NCBI GenBank assembly: GCA_031553435.1
Contig: JAVBLQ010000030.1
Location: forward strand, 1 to 64,000
DNA from: JAVBLQ01 sp031553435
GTDB taxonomy: Bacteria; Bacteroidota; Bacteroidia; Bacteroidales; Azobacteroidaceae
Length of the DNA: 64,000 bases
Direction: 5' to 3'
Made by a program: the position numbers and the translations under genes
Part shown: positions 44,464-53,633 of the stretch, piece after piece
Position numbering within the stretch: the stretch's first letter is position 1
Layout: the number at the start of each line of letters is the position of its first letter
Notes under the pieces: model-generated
The model's input: the letters and a program-made list of their open reading frames with translations, nothing else
Databases searched by the model: none
What the model was told of the DNA's origin: nothing

Positions 44464-45750
44464 ATGAATCAAAGTACTGCATCAGAAAAACCACAAAACA
44501 AAACCAATGTAAGATGGGTTGTTGTTTCTCTTCTCTTTTTTGCTACTACGATTAATTATATTGACAGACAAGTTATAGGCCTTTTGAAACCATATATTCA
44601 GGATGATCTGAATTGGAGCGATGCTGATTATGGTTATATCGTTACCGCATTTCAGTTCGCTTATGCCATAGGTATGTTTCTGTTTGGTAGGATTTTGGAT
44701 AAATTTGGAAGTAAAATCGGTTATGCAGTTTCTATTTTCGTTTGGAGTTTGGGTGCGGTTTTGCATGCTGCTGTTCGTTCCGTATTCGGGTTTGGAATCA
44801 TGAGAGCGGTATTAGGTTTGGGAGAAGCCGGTAATTTTCCTGCCGCAGTCAAAACCATTGCCGAATGGTTTCCTAAAAAAGACAGGGCCTTTGCTACAGG
44901 GATTTTCAATTCAGGTGCAACTATAGGAGCAATCATTGCTCCGGTTGTAGTGGTTGCGATTACTTTGCAATGGGGCTGGCAATGGGCGTTTATCATTACC
45001 GGGGCTTTAGGTTTTGTGTGGATTATTTTTTGGTGGATATTTTATCAATCACCTCATAAACACAAAAAGGTATCCCGGCCGGAATTAGATTATATCCTTT
45101 CGGATAACGTTTTGCAAAAAGAAAATGAAGGGGAAAAAATCAGTTGGAGAAAATTGTTTAAATACAAACAAACCTATGCCATTTGTATTTCCCGTTTTGT
45201 CACAGATTGGGTGTGGTGGTTCTTTCTTTTTTGGACGCCTGATTTCCTGAATAAAACACAGGGAATAGATATCAAAACATCGGTAATTCCGCTGATTCTC
45301 ATTTATATCATGGCTAGTCTTGGAGGTATAGCGGGAGGAGCCATTTCTTCACAGTTTATTAAATCCGGAAAGAGTATTGATTTTTCACGGAAGATGACAA
45401 TCCTGATTTTCGCATTACTGGTTTTACCTTTGAATGCAATATCATATATATCTAATTTATGGATTGTAATTGTGATCATTGGATTTGCAACTGCAGCGCA
45501 CCAAGGCTGGGCTTCCAATATTTTTACTATTGTTTCGGATATATACCCGAAAAATATTGTTGCTTCTATGGTTGCCTTATCCAGTTTCGGCGGAGCTATC
45601 GGAGGCGCTTTGGCATCTTCATTTGTCGGATTGATTCTTGAATTTACAAAAAGTTATACATTGATATTCATTATTGCCAGCAGTATGTATTTATTGGCGT
45701 GGCTTACTTTGAAAATATTTGTTCCGAAAATTGAGGAAATAAAACTATAA
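44464..45750 (+). CDS. MFS transporter, anion:cation symporter (hexuronate-like) group
   Basis: The 428-residue inner-membrane protein has twelve predicted spans. The opening NYIDRQVIGLLKPYIQDDLNWSDADYG and GLGEAGNFPAAVKTIAEWFPKKDRAFATG are characteristic of the ACS subfamily (ExuT/GarP-like), whose substrates are organic anions such as hexuronates. It is followed after one base by two URO-D-family genes, so all three probably act together. The substrate here is not known. Confidence 0.88.
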   Translation: MNQSTASEKPQNKTNVRWVVVSLLFFATTINYIDRQVIGLLKPYIQDDLNWSDADYGYIVTAFQFAYAIGMFLFGRILDKFGSKIGYAVSIFVWSLGAVLHAAVRSVFGFGIMRAVLGLGEAGNFPAAVKTIAEWFPKKDRAFATGIFNSGATIGAIIAPVVVVAITLQWGWQWAFIITGALGFVWIIFWWIFYQSPHKHKKVSRPELDYILSDNVLQKENEGEKISWRKLFKYKQTYAICISRFVTDWVWWFFLFWTPDFLNKTQGIDIKTSVIPLILIYIMASLGGIAGGAISSQFIKSGKSIDFSRKMTILIFALLVLPLNAISYISNLWIVIVIIGFATAAHQGWASNIFTIVSDIYPKNIVASMVALSSFGGAIGGALASSFVGLILEFTKSYTLIFIIASSMYLLAWLTLKIFVPKIEEIKL

Positions 45751-45751
45751 T

Positions 45752-46873
45752 ATGGGCTTTGATATAACAAAACGTGATGCACAAGCAACAGAAATAACAC
45801 CGGTAACAGTCGAACAATTTGATTTTGACGCATATGCCGATTATGAGAAAAAATTATTGGCAGGTACATCTGACTTTTGGAAAAAAGAAAGCGGCGTAGC
45901 GGTTTATCGTCGGGTACGTGCTGCTGAAGTTTTTAGCGACGGATGCAAGGACATGAAACGTTCGCTTGAACTCCAATTGGGTTGTCTGCAAAAAAGTATG
46001 GAATTTAAAGCTGATATTCCCAATTTTCTGGAGCCTTGGTATGGAATCGGTGCCTGTGCAGCTGCTTACGGAGCAGAATATGTTTGGAATAAAGGACAAG
46101 CTCCAGCCATTCATCCGATGTTTACGACAACAAAAGAAGCGTTGCAATACACACCCAAATCCATTACCGAAACATCTATCGGCACATATACTTTAGAAAT
46201 GATCGATTATTTCCTGAATCAAACCAAAGGCAAATTGCCGATGAGTTTTTCAGATGCACAATCTCCGTTGAATGCTTCGACCATGATTGTCAATAATGCC
46301 AATATTTTCATGGATATGCTGATTGATCCGGATACCGTAAAACAATTTTTCGACATATTGGCAGAACTTACAATTGATTTTGTAAATATTCAGAAAAAAA
46401 TGATCGGAGATTGTTTGGCTAATCCCGGTCACGGATTCGCATCTGCCCGCAATTTCCAGGGTTATGGACAAAGCGATGATAATGTAGTGATGCTGTCGAA
46501 TGAACAATACATAGATTGTGCTTTGCCTTCTTTTGAGAAGATCGGACAACAATTCGGAGGCCCGGTATTTCACTCCTGTGGCAATTGGTCGGATAAGATC
46601 CCTGCTGTGAAAGCCATTAAAGGGTTGAAAATGATAGACGGGGCTTTTTCTCCGGAAACTGATCCGGATCCGAATCCTGCCGGTTCTTTTGTCGATAATT
46701 TTTCCGGTTCGGGAATTATTGTGAATGTCCGTATTGTAGGAAATCCTCAGGTGATTGAAAAAACTGTCAGGGAACTTTGGAAGCCTGATATGAAACTTAT
46801 TGTGGTTACTTATTGTGAAACGCCGGAAGAACAACAAGTGGCGTATGATATGATTCATGAAATTTGTAAATAA
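45752..46873 (+). CDS. Uroporphyrinogen decarboxylase (URO-D) superfamily protein, first copy
   Basis: The 373-residue product has the URO-D/MtaA TIM-barrel pattern: FLEPWYGIGACAAAYGAEYV, MSFSDAQSPLNAST, DPDTVKQFFDIL and a putative zinc motif FHSCGNWSDKIPAVKAIKG. It is not HemE: the substrate arginines and FAGRYMPEY-type opening of HemE are missing, and the zinc motif resembles corrinoid/CoM methyltransferases. It lies between an MFS transporter and a second family member in a tight operon. A methyl-transfer or carbon-cleavage role is inference only. No corrinoid protein gene is in the window. Confidence 0.82.
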   Translation: MGFDITKRDAQATEITPVTVEQFDFDAYADYEKKLLAGTSDFWKKESGVAVYRRVRAAEVFSDGCKDMKRSLELQLGCLQKSMEFKADIPNFLEPWYGIGACAAAYGAEYVWNKGQAPAIHPMFTTTKEALQYTPKSITETSIGTYTLEMIDYFLNQTKGKLPMSFSDAQSPLNASTMIVNNANIFMDMLIDPDTVKQFFDILAELTIDFVNIQKKMIGDCLANPGHGFASARNFQGYGQSDDNVVMLSNEQYIDCALPSFEKIGQQFGGPVFHSCGNWSDKIPAVKAIKGLKMIDGAFSPETDPDPNPAGSFVDNFSGSGIIVNVRIVGNPQVIEKTVRELWKPDMKLIVVTYCETPEEQQVAYDMIHEICK

Positions 46874-46879
46874 AAAAAT

Positions 46880-47932
46880 ATGCTGAAAAATAATCCATTA
46901 CCAGTAGAAATAATATTCCATCCATCCTGGTGGTACAAACATGCCAGAATTACTTTTGATGAAGATTTTTTCTATCATCCGCTTAAGCGTGTAGAATCAG
47001 AAAAAAGGATGGAAAAGGAATTGTATGACCGTTTCGGTGAATTTGGACTTGGCGAGGATCATAACAAAAATCAACCTCTAATCGGAGCCGTACACAATGC
47101 AGCCGGATACATTATTTCCGAGATACTTGGTTGTGAAATCCGATATAAAGATGATCAGGCTCCGCAAGTTATTTGTGCAAATAAAGAAGATTTCAATGTA
47201 GACATTGAAGGAGCAATGAATACAACTCCCATCAAAAAACTTAATAACCTGATTGATGAATTAAAGTCCCGTTATGGTTACGTTTGTGGAGATATTAATT
47301 GGGGAGGAGTCCTGAATGTCGCCCTTGATCTGAGAGGCGAAGCCATGTTGATGGACATGATGTTGAATGGAGAAAAAACCAGAAAATATTTTGAAAATAT
47401 AGCTTCTGTCATCGAAAAATTCGTCACATTTATCTATTCTCATACAGGAACTTCTTCTATTTCAGTCAATCGGATTCTCAAGCATTTGAAACCGGAAATA
47501 TTTCTCCACTCCGAGTGTACTCATACCATGATTTCCGAAGATTTGTATGAAGAATTTTTACTCCCGGTTGATTTGAAATGGAGTCAATCACTTCGTCCTT
47601 TCGGAATTCATTATTGTGGCTCGGACCCTCATCGCTATGCAGATAGTTTTGCTAAAATTCCTAACCTTACCTTTCTGGATCTCGGTTGGGGAGGTGATGT
47701 AAAACTGTTGAGAGAAAAACTACCCAATACATTCTTTTCCATTCGCTTAGATCCAGTAACAATAAACAATACTCCGGATAATCAATTAGAAAATATCATT
47801 CGTAAACTGGTCGCTGATTCCGGAGATCCGATGCTTACCGGGGTTTGTTGTATTAATATGGATGGAAATACAGACGATTCTAAAATCAGAACAATATATC
47901 AAACAGTAACATCTATCAGAAAAGAAATATAA
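46880..47932 (+). CDS. URO-D superfamily protein, second copy
   Basis: The 350-residue product resembles the first copy only in fold-level signatures: FHPSWWYKHARITFDEDFF, LGCEIRYKDDQAP, DINWGGVLNVALDLRGE and HYCGSDPHRYADSFAKIP, a likely zinc site. The terminal part has CCINMDGNTDD. The divergence suggests a heterodimer or two successive steps rather than a recent duplication. It begins 6 bases after the first copy. Confidence 0.8.
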   Translation: MLKNNPLPVEIIFHPSWWYKHARITFDEDFFYHPLKRVESEKRMEKELYDRFGEFGLGEDHNKNQPLIGAVHNAAGYIISEILGCEIRYKDDQAPQVICANKEDFNVDIEGAMNTTPIKKLNNLIDELKSRYGYVCGDINWGGVLNVALDLRGEAMLMDMMLNGEKTRKYFENIASVIEKFVTFIYSHTGTSSISVNRILKHLKPEIFLHSECTHTMISEDLYEEFLLPVDLKWSQSLRPFGIHYCGSDPHRYADSFAKIPNLTFLDLGWGGDVKLLREKLPNTFFSIRLDPVTINNTPDNQLENIIRKLVADSGDPMLTGVCCINMDGNTDDSKIRTIYQTVTSIRKEI

Positions 47933-47955
47933 TGCTGTGGTATTGAAAGATTTTA

Positions 47956-47963
47956 TATATTTG
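47956..47963 (+). promoter_or_regulatory. -7 element of the AI-2E family gene
   Basis: TATATTTG followed by TG. Its last base is the first base of a GTG that would open a longer frame, so transcription starts inside that frame. Confidence 0.6.
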
Positions 47964-48013
47964 TGAAATCTTTATATGAAGTTTTATGTTTTAAAAACAT
48001 AAATTTGAAAAAT

Positions 48014-49036
48014 ATGACCGGGAAACAACTCGATAAAGGGATCAAACAAGTCGGATTTGTCGTTTTGCTGGTAGCTCTTTTTATAATGATGGCTTACCAG
48101 CTTCAATACTTTATGAGTTCATTGTTGGGAGCTTTCACCTTATATATGCTGCTCCGGACTCCATATCGTGGTTTGTTGAATAGAGGATGGAATAAATTTG
48201 TGGCAACCAGTGTTCTTTTGCTATTGGCCATATTGGCTGTATTTGTGGTTGGCGGACTTTTTATAGGAACTATTTATTCTGAAGTGAAAAACTTCAATCC
48301 TCAATTGATTATTTCAAATCTTACTGATATACATGATGTTGTCCTGGAAAAGACAGGATACAACATCTTCTCTTCAGATGTTACGACTCAGCTTGTCGGA
48401 ACGATTACACAATTACTTCCCAATATTTTCAGTGTCACCGGAAGCATTGTTACGAACGCCATGATGATGGTATTCATCTTATTTTTCATGTTGCACCAAA
48501 GTCGTGAAATGGAAAATATTATTGAAAAAACACTTCCTCTGACCGCTAATAGTACATCCATGCTGAAAAAAGAAACCAAAAATATGGTTGTCAGTAATGC
48601 AATCGGAATACCGGTAATCATGATCGGACAAGGTGTTATTGCCGGAGTCGGTTATTGGATATTAGGGATAAAAGATCCTTTTATCTGGGGGACGCTCACC
48701 GGTTTATTAGGACTTATTCCTGTGATCGGAACAGCAGGAATCTGGTTGCCATTAAGTATCAACTTGTTTATCAGCAATCATATATGGCAAGGTGTTGTGT
48801 TGATTTTGTACGGAATAACGATTATTGCCAGTGTAGATAATCTGATCCGGATGGTTTTCCTGAAGAAATATGCGGATGTTCACCCTTTGGTCACCATATT
48901 CGGAATTATTCTGGGAATGAATCTTTTTGGTTTTTGGGGAATTATTTTCGGCCCCTTACTCATTTCCGGTTTTGTAGTGTTAGTGAAAATTTACAGAAAT
49001 GAATTCTTAAAAGAACATGTTTCAATTGACAATTGA
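48014..49036 (+). CDS. AI-2E family transporter (PerM/YdiK)
   Basis: The 340-residue inner-membrane protein has about eight spans. The family pattern is visible: LLGAFTLYMLLRTPYRGL, the periplasmic domain near 90-150, and the terminal IWGTLTGLLGLIPVIGTAGIW followed by FGIILGMNLFGFWGIIFGPLL. The group includes exporters and sodium/proton antiporters; the function here is not determined. I use ATG 48014 (MTGKQLDKG) because the GTG at 47963 overlaps the promoter. Its end IDN-stop is encoded by the AATTGACAATTGAC words of the following repeat. Confidence 0.88.
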   Translation: MTGKQLDKGIKQVGFVVLLVALFIMMAYQLQYFMSSLLGAFTLYMLLRTPYRGLLNRGWNKFVATSVLLLLAILAVFVVGGLFIGTIYSEVKNFNPQLIISNLTDIHDVVLEKTGYNIFSSDVTTQLVGTITQLLPNIFSVTGSIVTNAMMMVFILFFMLHQSREMENIIEKTLPLTANSTSMLKKETKNMVVSNAIGIPVIMIGQGVIAGVGYWILGIKDPFIWGTLTGLLGLIPVIGTAGIWLPLSINLFISNHIWQGVVLILYGITIIASVDNLIRMVFLKKYADVHPLVTIFGIILGMNLFGFWGIIFGPLLISGFVVLVKIYRNEFLKEHVSIDN

Positions 49037-49092
49037 CAGCTGGCAATGGAAAATGGAAAAAATTAATATATTCTTAGTTGTCAATTCTCTAT
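49022..49092 (+). repeat. Imperfect inverted repeat overlapping the AI-2E gene stop
   Basis: CAATTGACAATTGACAG and GGAAAATGGAAAA words face TTAGTTGTCAATTC. The first AATTGAC unit contains the stop codon of the upstream gene. Confidence 0.6.
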
Positions 49093-49108
49093 TATTAAAA
49101 ATTATATT

Positions 49109-49555
49109 ATGATTATTGATTCATTAAAAAATTCGGCTCGTTATGAGCAATTAAATCCTTATTTCAAACAGGCTTTTGAATTCATAAAATCTAAAAACCT
49201 GCTTGAATTTGAAGAAGGAAAAACAGAGTTGGCAGGCGATGACCTGAAAGTAATGGTTAATGTTTCCAAACTTAAAGAAACTGCAAACGCCAAGTTGGAA
49301 ATACATAATAAATTCATTGATATTCAATTGCCTATATCTTGTCCGGAAACATTCGGGTGGAAAGACCGGGCAATCTGTAAAGATGTGACTTCTCCCTACA
49401 ACCAAGAAAAAGATATCGAATTTTATGGCGATGAATCTACCACTTATATCACAGCTCAACCCGGAGAATTTGTAATATTCTTTCCGGAAGATGCACACGC
49501 TCCTTGTATTGGAGAAGGGGAAGTGAAGAAAATGATTGTAAAAGTTAAAAACTGA
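49109..49555 (+). CDS. YhcH/YjgK/YiaL family protein
   Basis: The 148-residue product has the DUF386 cupin-like pattern: KFIDIQLPISCPETFGW, a metal-binding-type tail PGEFVIFFPEDAHAPCIGEG and KKMIVKVKN at the end. Relatives occur in sialic acid, galactoside and other sugar operons as probable anomerases or isomerases. The specific sugar is unknown. It lies between the AI-2E gene and glgB, with repeats on both sides. Confidence 0.9.
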   Translation: MIIDSLKNSARYEQLNPYFKQAFEFIKSKNLLEFEEGKTELAGDDLKVMVNVSKLKETANAKLEIHNKFIDIQLPISCPETFGWKDRAICKDVTSPYNQEKDIEFYGDESTTYITAQPGEFVIFFPEDAHAPCIGEGEVKKMIVKVKN

Positions 49556-49559
49556 GGAT

Positions 49560-49640
49560 AATAAAAATAAACACAAAGACACGAATAAATTGTGTGTTAA
49601 TATTTTTACATTTTCGTGTCTTTGTGCCTTTGTGTTTTAA
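49560..49640. repeat. Inverted repeat of CACAAAGACACGAA words
   Basis: AACACAAAGACACGAA (49568-49583) faces TTCGTGTCTTTGTG and CCTTTGTGTTTT (49612-49638). It fills the gap between YhcH and glgB. The same words make up the repeat at 3361-3511. Confidence 0.8.
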
Positions 49641-49656
49641 ATAAAATATTTTTTCC

Positions 49657-51681
49657 ATGAAAAATCTGCAATTAATTCAGAACGATCCTTGGTTGGATCC
49701 TTATAAAGAGGCCATTACAGGAAGGTACAACAATGTTGTTCGTAAAGAAAAGGAATTAACAGGACACAATCAGCAGAGTTTGAATGATTTTGCGTCTGGT
49801 TATCTTTATTTCGGATTGCATCGGACGAATGAAGGGTGGATTTTCAGGGAATGGGCGCCCAATGCCACAGCCATTTATCTGATTGGAACATTTAATGATT
49901 GGAAAGAATCCGATGATTATAAACTCAATCGCATCAATAATGATGTTTGGGAGATCAAATTAGATCAACAAAGACTGAATCATGGAGATTTATATAAATT
50001 AAGTGTGCATTGGAACGAAGGTCGTGGCGAAAGGATTCCCGCCTGGACACGCAGGGTTGTACAAGACGAGCAAACCCATATTTTCAGCGCTCAGGTTTGG
50101 CAACCGGAACCCCCCTATCTATTTAAAATACAAAAATTCAAACCATCAACATCTCCTTTATTGATTTATGAATGCCATATCGGAATGGCGGCAGAAGAAG
50201 AAAAAGTGGGAACCTATAATGAGTTTCGAGAAAAAATACTGCCGCGTATTGTGGCCGATGGATACAATGCCATACAAATCATGGCTATACAGGAACATCC
50301 CTATTATGGCTCTTTTGGTTATCATGTTTCCAGTTTTTTTGCGGCTTCGTCCAGATTCGGTACTCCCGAAGAACTCAAGCAGTTGATCGATACGGCACAC
50401 GAAATGGGAATTGCCGTGATCATGGATATTGTACATTCACATGCTGTAAAAAATGAGGTGGAAGGTCTCGGAAGATTCGATGGTTCATACGATCAATATT
50501 TTCATGGAGACAGCAGAAGAGAACATCCGGCATGGGATTCTCTCTGTTTTAATTATGGAAAAAATGAAGTGCTTCATTTCTTACTTTCCAATTGCAAATT
50601 TTGGTTGGAAGAATATAAATTCGATGGATTCCGTTTCGATGGAGTAACATCTATGCTCTATTACAGCCATGGATTGGGAGAAGCATTTACCAACTACTCC
50701 GATTATTACAACGGACATCAGGATGATGATGCGATTTGCTATTTAACTTTGGCCAATCAATTGATTCATCAGGTAAATCCATATGCTATCACGATTGCAG
50801 AAGAGGTTAGCGGAATGCCCGGCCTTGCAGCAAAAATAGAAGACGGCGGCTATGGATTCGATTACCGGATGGCCATGAATATCCCTGATTACTGGATCAA
50901 AACACTGAAAGAAAAGAAAGACGAAGATTGGCATCCGACTTCCATCTGGTGGGAGTTGACAAACAGGCGCGCCGATGAAAAAACGATCAGTTATGCTGAA
51001 AGTCACGACCAGGCTTTGGTAGGAGATAAAACATTGATATTCTGGTTGATTGATGCAGATATGTATTGGCATATGCATAAAGATGATCAATCATTCACCG
51101 TGAGCAGAGGTATTGCTCTCCACAAAATGATTCGTTTAGTCACTGCAAGTACCATCAATGGAGGTTATCTTAACTTTATGGGCAATGAATTCGGACATCC
51201 CGAATGGATCGATTTTCCCCGTCAGGATAATGGATGGTCGTATAAATATGCCCGTCGCCAATGGAACTTGGTTGACAATCAGACGTTGAAATATCATTAT
51301 CTCGGTGATTTTGATAAGGCTATGATACATTTGATTAAAGATGAAAAAGATTTCCAATCGACACCAATTATTAAACTCTGGGATAATAATGGAGATCAGG
51401 TCCTGGCTTATCAACGCAAAGATTTGATTTTCGTATTCAATTTTAATCCGTCGAAATCGTTTACGGATTATGGATTTTTGACAAAACCGGGAAAATATAA
51501 AGTTATCTTGAATACAGATTCACTTTTATTCGGTGGTTTTGGTTCGATCGACGAAAATATAATTCACACAACACATTTCGACCCTTTGTATAAAAAGGAA
51601 AAGAAAGAGTGGTTGAAGCTTTATTTGCCGGCACGGACGGCGATAGTTCTGAGGAGTGACGAAATGGATATGACAGAGTGA
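49657..51681 (+). CDS. glgB: 1,4-alpha-glucan branching enzyme (GH13)
   Basis: The enzyme forms alpha-1,6 branches in glycogen. The 674-residue product has a CBM48 domain (about 45-140, with FREWAPNATAIYLIGTFNDW) and a GH13 barrel. The nucleophile Asp328 is in DGFRFDGVTSM, the acid/base Glu382 in TIAEEVSGMP and the third acid Asp451 in SHDQAL. The order and the YYSHGLG block match the eukaryote-like branching enzymes (GH13_8) that many Bacteroidetes have. Its TGA stop is in the first GTGACGA word of the following palindrome. Confidence 0.95.
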   Translation: MKNLQLIQNDPWLDPYKEAITGRYNNVVRKEKELTGHNQQSLNDFASGYLYFGLHRTNEGWIFREWAPNATAIYLIGTFNDWKESDDYKLNRINNDVWEIKLDQQRLNHGDLYKLSVHWNEGRGERIPAWTRRVVQDEQTHIFSAQVWQPEPPYLFKIQKFKPSTSPLLIYECHIGMAAEEEKVGTYNEFREKILPRIVADGYNAIQIMAIQEHPYYGSFGYHVSSFFAASSRFGTPEELKQLIDTAHEMGIAVIMDIVHSHAVKNEVEGLGRFDGSYDQYFHGDSRREHPAWDSLCFNYGKNEVLHFLLSNCKFWLEEYKFDGFRFDGVTSMLYYSHGLGEAFTNYSDYYNGHQDDDAICYLTLANQLIHQVNPYAITIAEEVSGMPGLAAKIEDGGYGFDYRMAMNIPDYWIKTLKEKKDEDWHPTSIWWELTNRRADEKTISYAESHDQALVGDKTLIFWLIDADMYWHMHKDDQSFTVSRGIALHKMIRLVTASTINGGYLNFMGNEFGHPEWIDFPRQDNGWSYKYARRQWNLVDNQTLKYHYLGDFDKAMIHLIKDEKDFQSTPIIKLWDNNGDQVLAYQRKDLIFVFNFNPSKSFTDYGFLTKPGKYKVILNTDSLLFGGFGSIDENIIHTTHFDPLYKKEKKEWLKLYLPARTAIVLRSDEMDMTE

Positions 51682-51685
51682 CGAA

Positions 51686-51731
51686 AAGTGACGAGGTGAC
51701 AATGAGAAAGCATTATGTCACCTCGTCACTT
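51686..51731. repeat. Perfect 16-bp palindrome between glgB and recQ
   Basis: AAGTGACGAGGTGACA (51686-51701) and its exact complement (51716-51731) enclose a 14-base loop. The glgB stop lies in an additional GTGACGA word 5 bases upstream. The recQ stop (51726-51728, minus) lies inside the right arm. A bidirectional terminator is likely. Confidence 0.85.
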
Positions 51732-53621
51732 CTTCCTTACCCTATTTTTATACAAATAAACTTCCTGATTATCTGATAATAAACGTATCGATTCAATTGT
51801 AATTTCTTCGGGATAGGGAATTTGTTTAACCAAATCTTTGATGTCGAGTTCTGAATCTTCAATCAGGTCAAAGACCTTTTCTTTTATTTCATTAAAGATT
51901 TGCTTGTTCAATTTACTTTTTTTAGCCAGGCAAACATCACATTGTCCACAATTTCCGGAAGTTTTTTCTCCGAAATATTCCAATAAAAAACGACTGCGGC
52001 ACACATCATTACGGCTTCCGTAATCTGTGACATAATGGATTCTGTCTGACAATCTTTTTTTTCTTTCTTCGTAAACTATCGGATAAATGTTCAGATGCTT
52101 TTTGTCGATCCGGTTTTGAGCGTAAATAATAAAAGGAGTTTTCCTTTCCGGAATATAATGGATAATTCTCTGGGCGGATAATGTCTTGAGTGTTTCATAC
52201 ACAGTGTGCGTGTTTGTATTGGTTCTTGTAGCCAATGTATCTTCCCGGATATAAGCATAATCGGCGAATACACCGGTATATGAACGTAAAATCATCCGGA
52301 TAATTTCATCCGTTAATTGATTGGGTGATGATAATTTATAAAGTTCGTCCCTTTCTACCAGAAATATCAATCTGGAACGGTTGTTGACTTCTTCGGTATA
52401 TTCGATAAAACCGGCCAGTTCAAGTATTTTAAGAGCATTGTGCGCTTGGGTAAAATTATATTTGAATGTGGTGCAAAATGCTTCCAGGTTGAAATCATAA
52501 ACGTTCTGAAAACCGGAATTAATGGCAACTTGCAGAAAATAAGCAAGTTTTTCATATACATCTTTGATAAAATCTTTGTCTGGAAATTCGTCGCTGATGC
52601 GTTTGAGTAGTTTGGCTTTGTCGGAACCGGAATAAAGGGCTACTGCATAAGATTTTTGTTCGTCTCTTCCACCTCTTCCGGCTTCCTGGTAATATTCTTC
52701 AATGGAACTGGGCATATCGAAATGAATAACGACTCTGACATCCGGTTTGTCGATACCCATTCCAAAAGCATTTGTACAAACCATTACACGGCATTCGCCT
52801 GATTGCCATGCGTTTTGCTTTTTTATTTTTTCTTCAGGATTGAGTCCTGCATGAAAATAATCTGCCTGGATGCCTTGGATAAGTAGTTCGTTGGCCAATT
52901 CTTTGGTTCGTTTCCTGTTTCTTACATAAACAAGTGCTGATCCGGGAACCCTGTTCAGGATATGAACCATTTCATATACTTTGTCTTCGGTTTGCCGGAC
53001 AATGTAAGCCAGATTTTTTCTTTCAAAACTTTTTTGAAAAACATTTTTTTCCCGGAAATGAAGTTTTTCCTGTATATCATCGATTACTTCCGGAGTTGCA
53101 GTGGCTGTAAGAGCTAATACCGGCACTTGAGGAAGTAAATCCCGTATTTCGGCAATTCTCAGGTATGACGGACGAAAATCATAACCCCATTGCGAGATAC
53201 AATGCGATTCATCGACCACAAGGAAAGAGATTTTCATATAGGGAAGTTTCGCCTGAAACAATTCAGTCCAAAGCCTTTCCGGAGAAACATAAAGGAATTT
53301 GTAATTACCGAAAATACAGTTTTCAATGGTAACATTGATTTCTTCACGAGACATTCCCGAATAAATGGCTGATGCTTTGATCCCCCGTTTTTTCAGATTA
53401 TCGACCTGATCTTTCATCAGGGCTATCAACGGGGTTATTACCAGGCAAATACCATCGGTATGCAGGGCCGGAACCTGAAAAGTAATGGACTTACCCCCTC
53501 CTGTGGGCATGAGCCCAAGTGTATCTTTACCACTTCCAATGGAATGGATGATTTCTTCCTGAAGAGGACGAAAATTGTCGTATCCCCAATATTCTTTTAA
53601 TATATCGTGAAAAACGCTCAT
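51726..53621 (-). CDS. recQ: ATP-dependent DNA helicase RecQ
   Basis: RecQ unwinds DNA 3' to 5' in repair. The 631-residue product has Walker A MPTGGGKSITFQVP near 39-50, DESH box VVDESHCISQWG near 136, motif VI-type EEYYQEAGRGGRDEQ near 310, and the four-cysteine zinc domain with CRSRFLLEYFG and CGQCDVC near 540-565. A winged-helix-like end follows, but no clear HRDC domain. It starts 12 bases after recJ on the same strand. Confidence 0.95.
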   Translation of the reverse strand: MSVFHDILKEYWGYDNFRPLQEEIIHSIGSGKDTLGLMPTGGGKSITFQVPALHTDGICLVITPLIALMKDQVDNLKKRGIKASAIYSGMSREEINVTIENCIFGNYKFLYVSPERLWTELFQAKLPYMKISFLVVDESHCISQWGYDFRPSYLRIAEIRDLLPQVPVLALTATATPEVIDDIQEKLHFREKNVFQKSFERKNLAYIVRQTEDKVYEMVHILNRVPGSALVYVRNRKRTKELANELLIQGIQADYFHAGLNPEEKIKKQNAWQSGECRVMVCTNAFGMGIDKPDVRVVIHFDMPSSIEEYYQEAGRGGRDEQKSYAVALYSGSDKAKLLKRISDEFPDKDFIKDVYEKLAYFLQVAINSGFQNVYDFNLEAFCTTFKYNFTQAHNALKILELAGFIEYTEEVNNRSRLIFLVERDELYKLSSPNQLTDEIIRMILRSYTGVFADYAYIREDTLATRTNTNTHTVYETLKTLSAQRIIHYIPERKTPFIIYAQNRIDKKHLNIYPIVYEERKKRLSDRIHYVTDYGSRNDVCRSRFLLEYFGEKTSGNCGQCDVCLAKKSKLNKQIFNEIKEKVFDLIEDSELDIKDLVKQIPYPEEITIESIRLLSDNQEVYLYKNRVRKK

Positions 53622-53633
53622 AAAGTTTTGGTT

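Noticed and set aside
46250..46858. A 202-residue antisense frame in the first URO-D gene
   Set aside because: It is the shadow of a clear coding gene; its product is rich in Ile, Arg and His with no domain pattern.
45752..47932. hemE (heme biosynthesis) for the URO-D proteins
   Set aside because: Neither copy shows the conserved HemE substrate-binding opening, and both carry Cys/His motifs typical of methyltransferase relatives.
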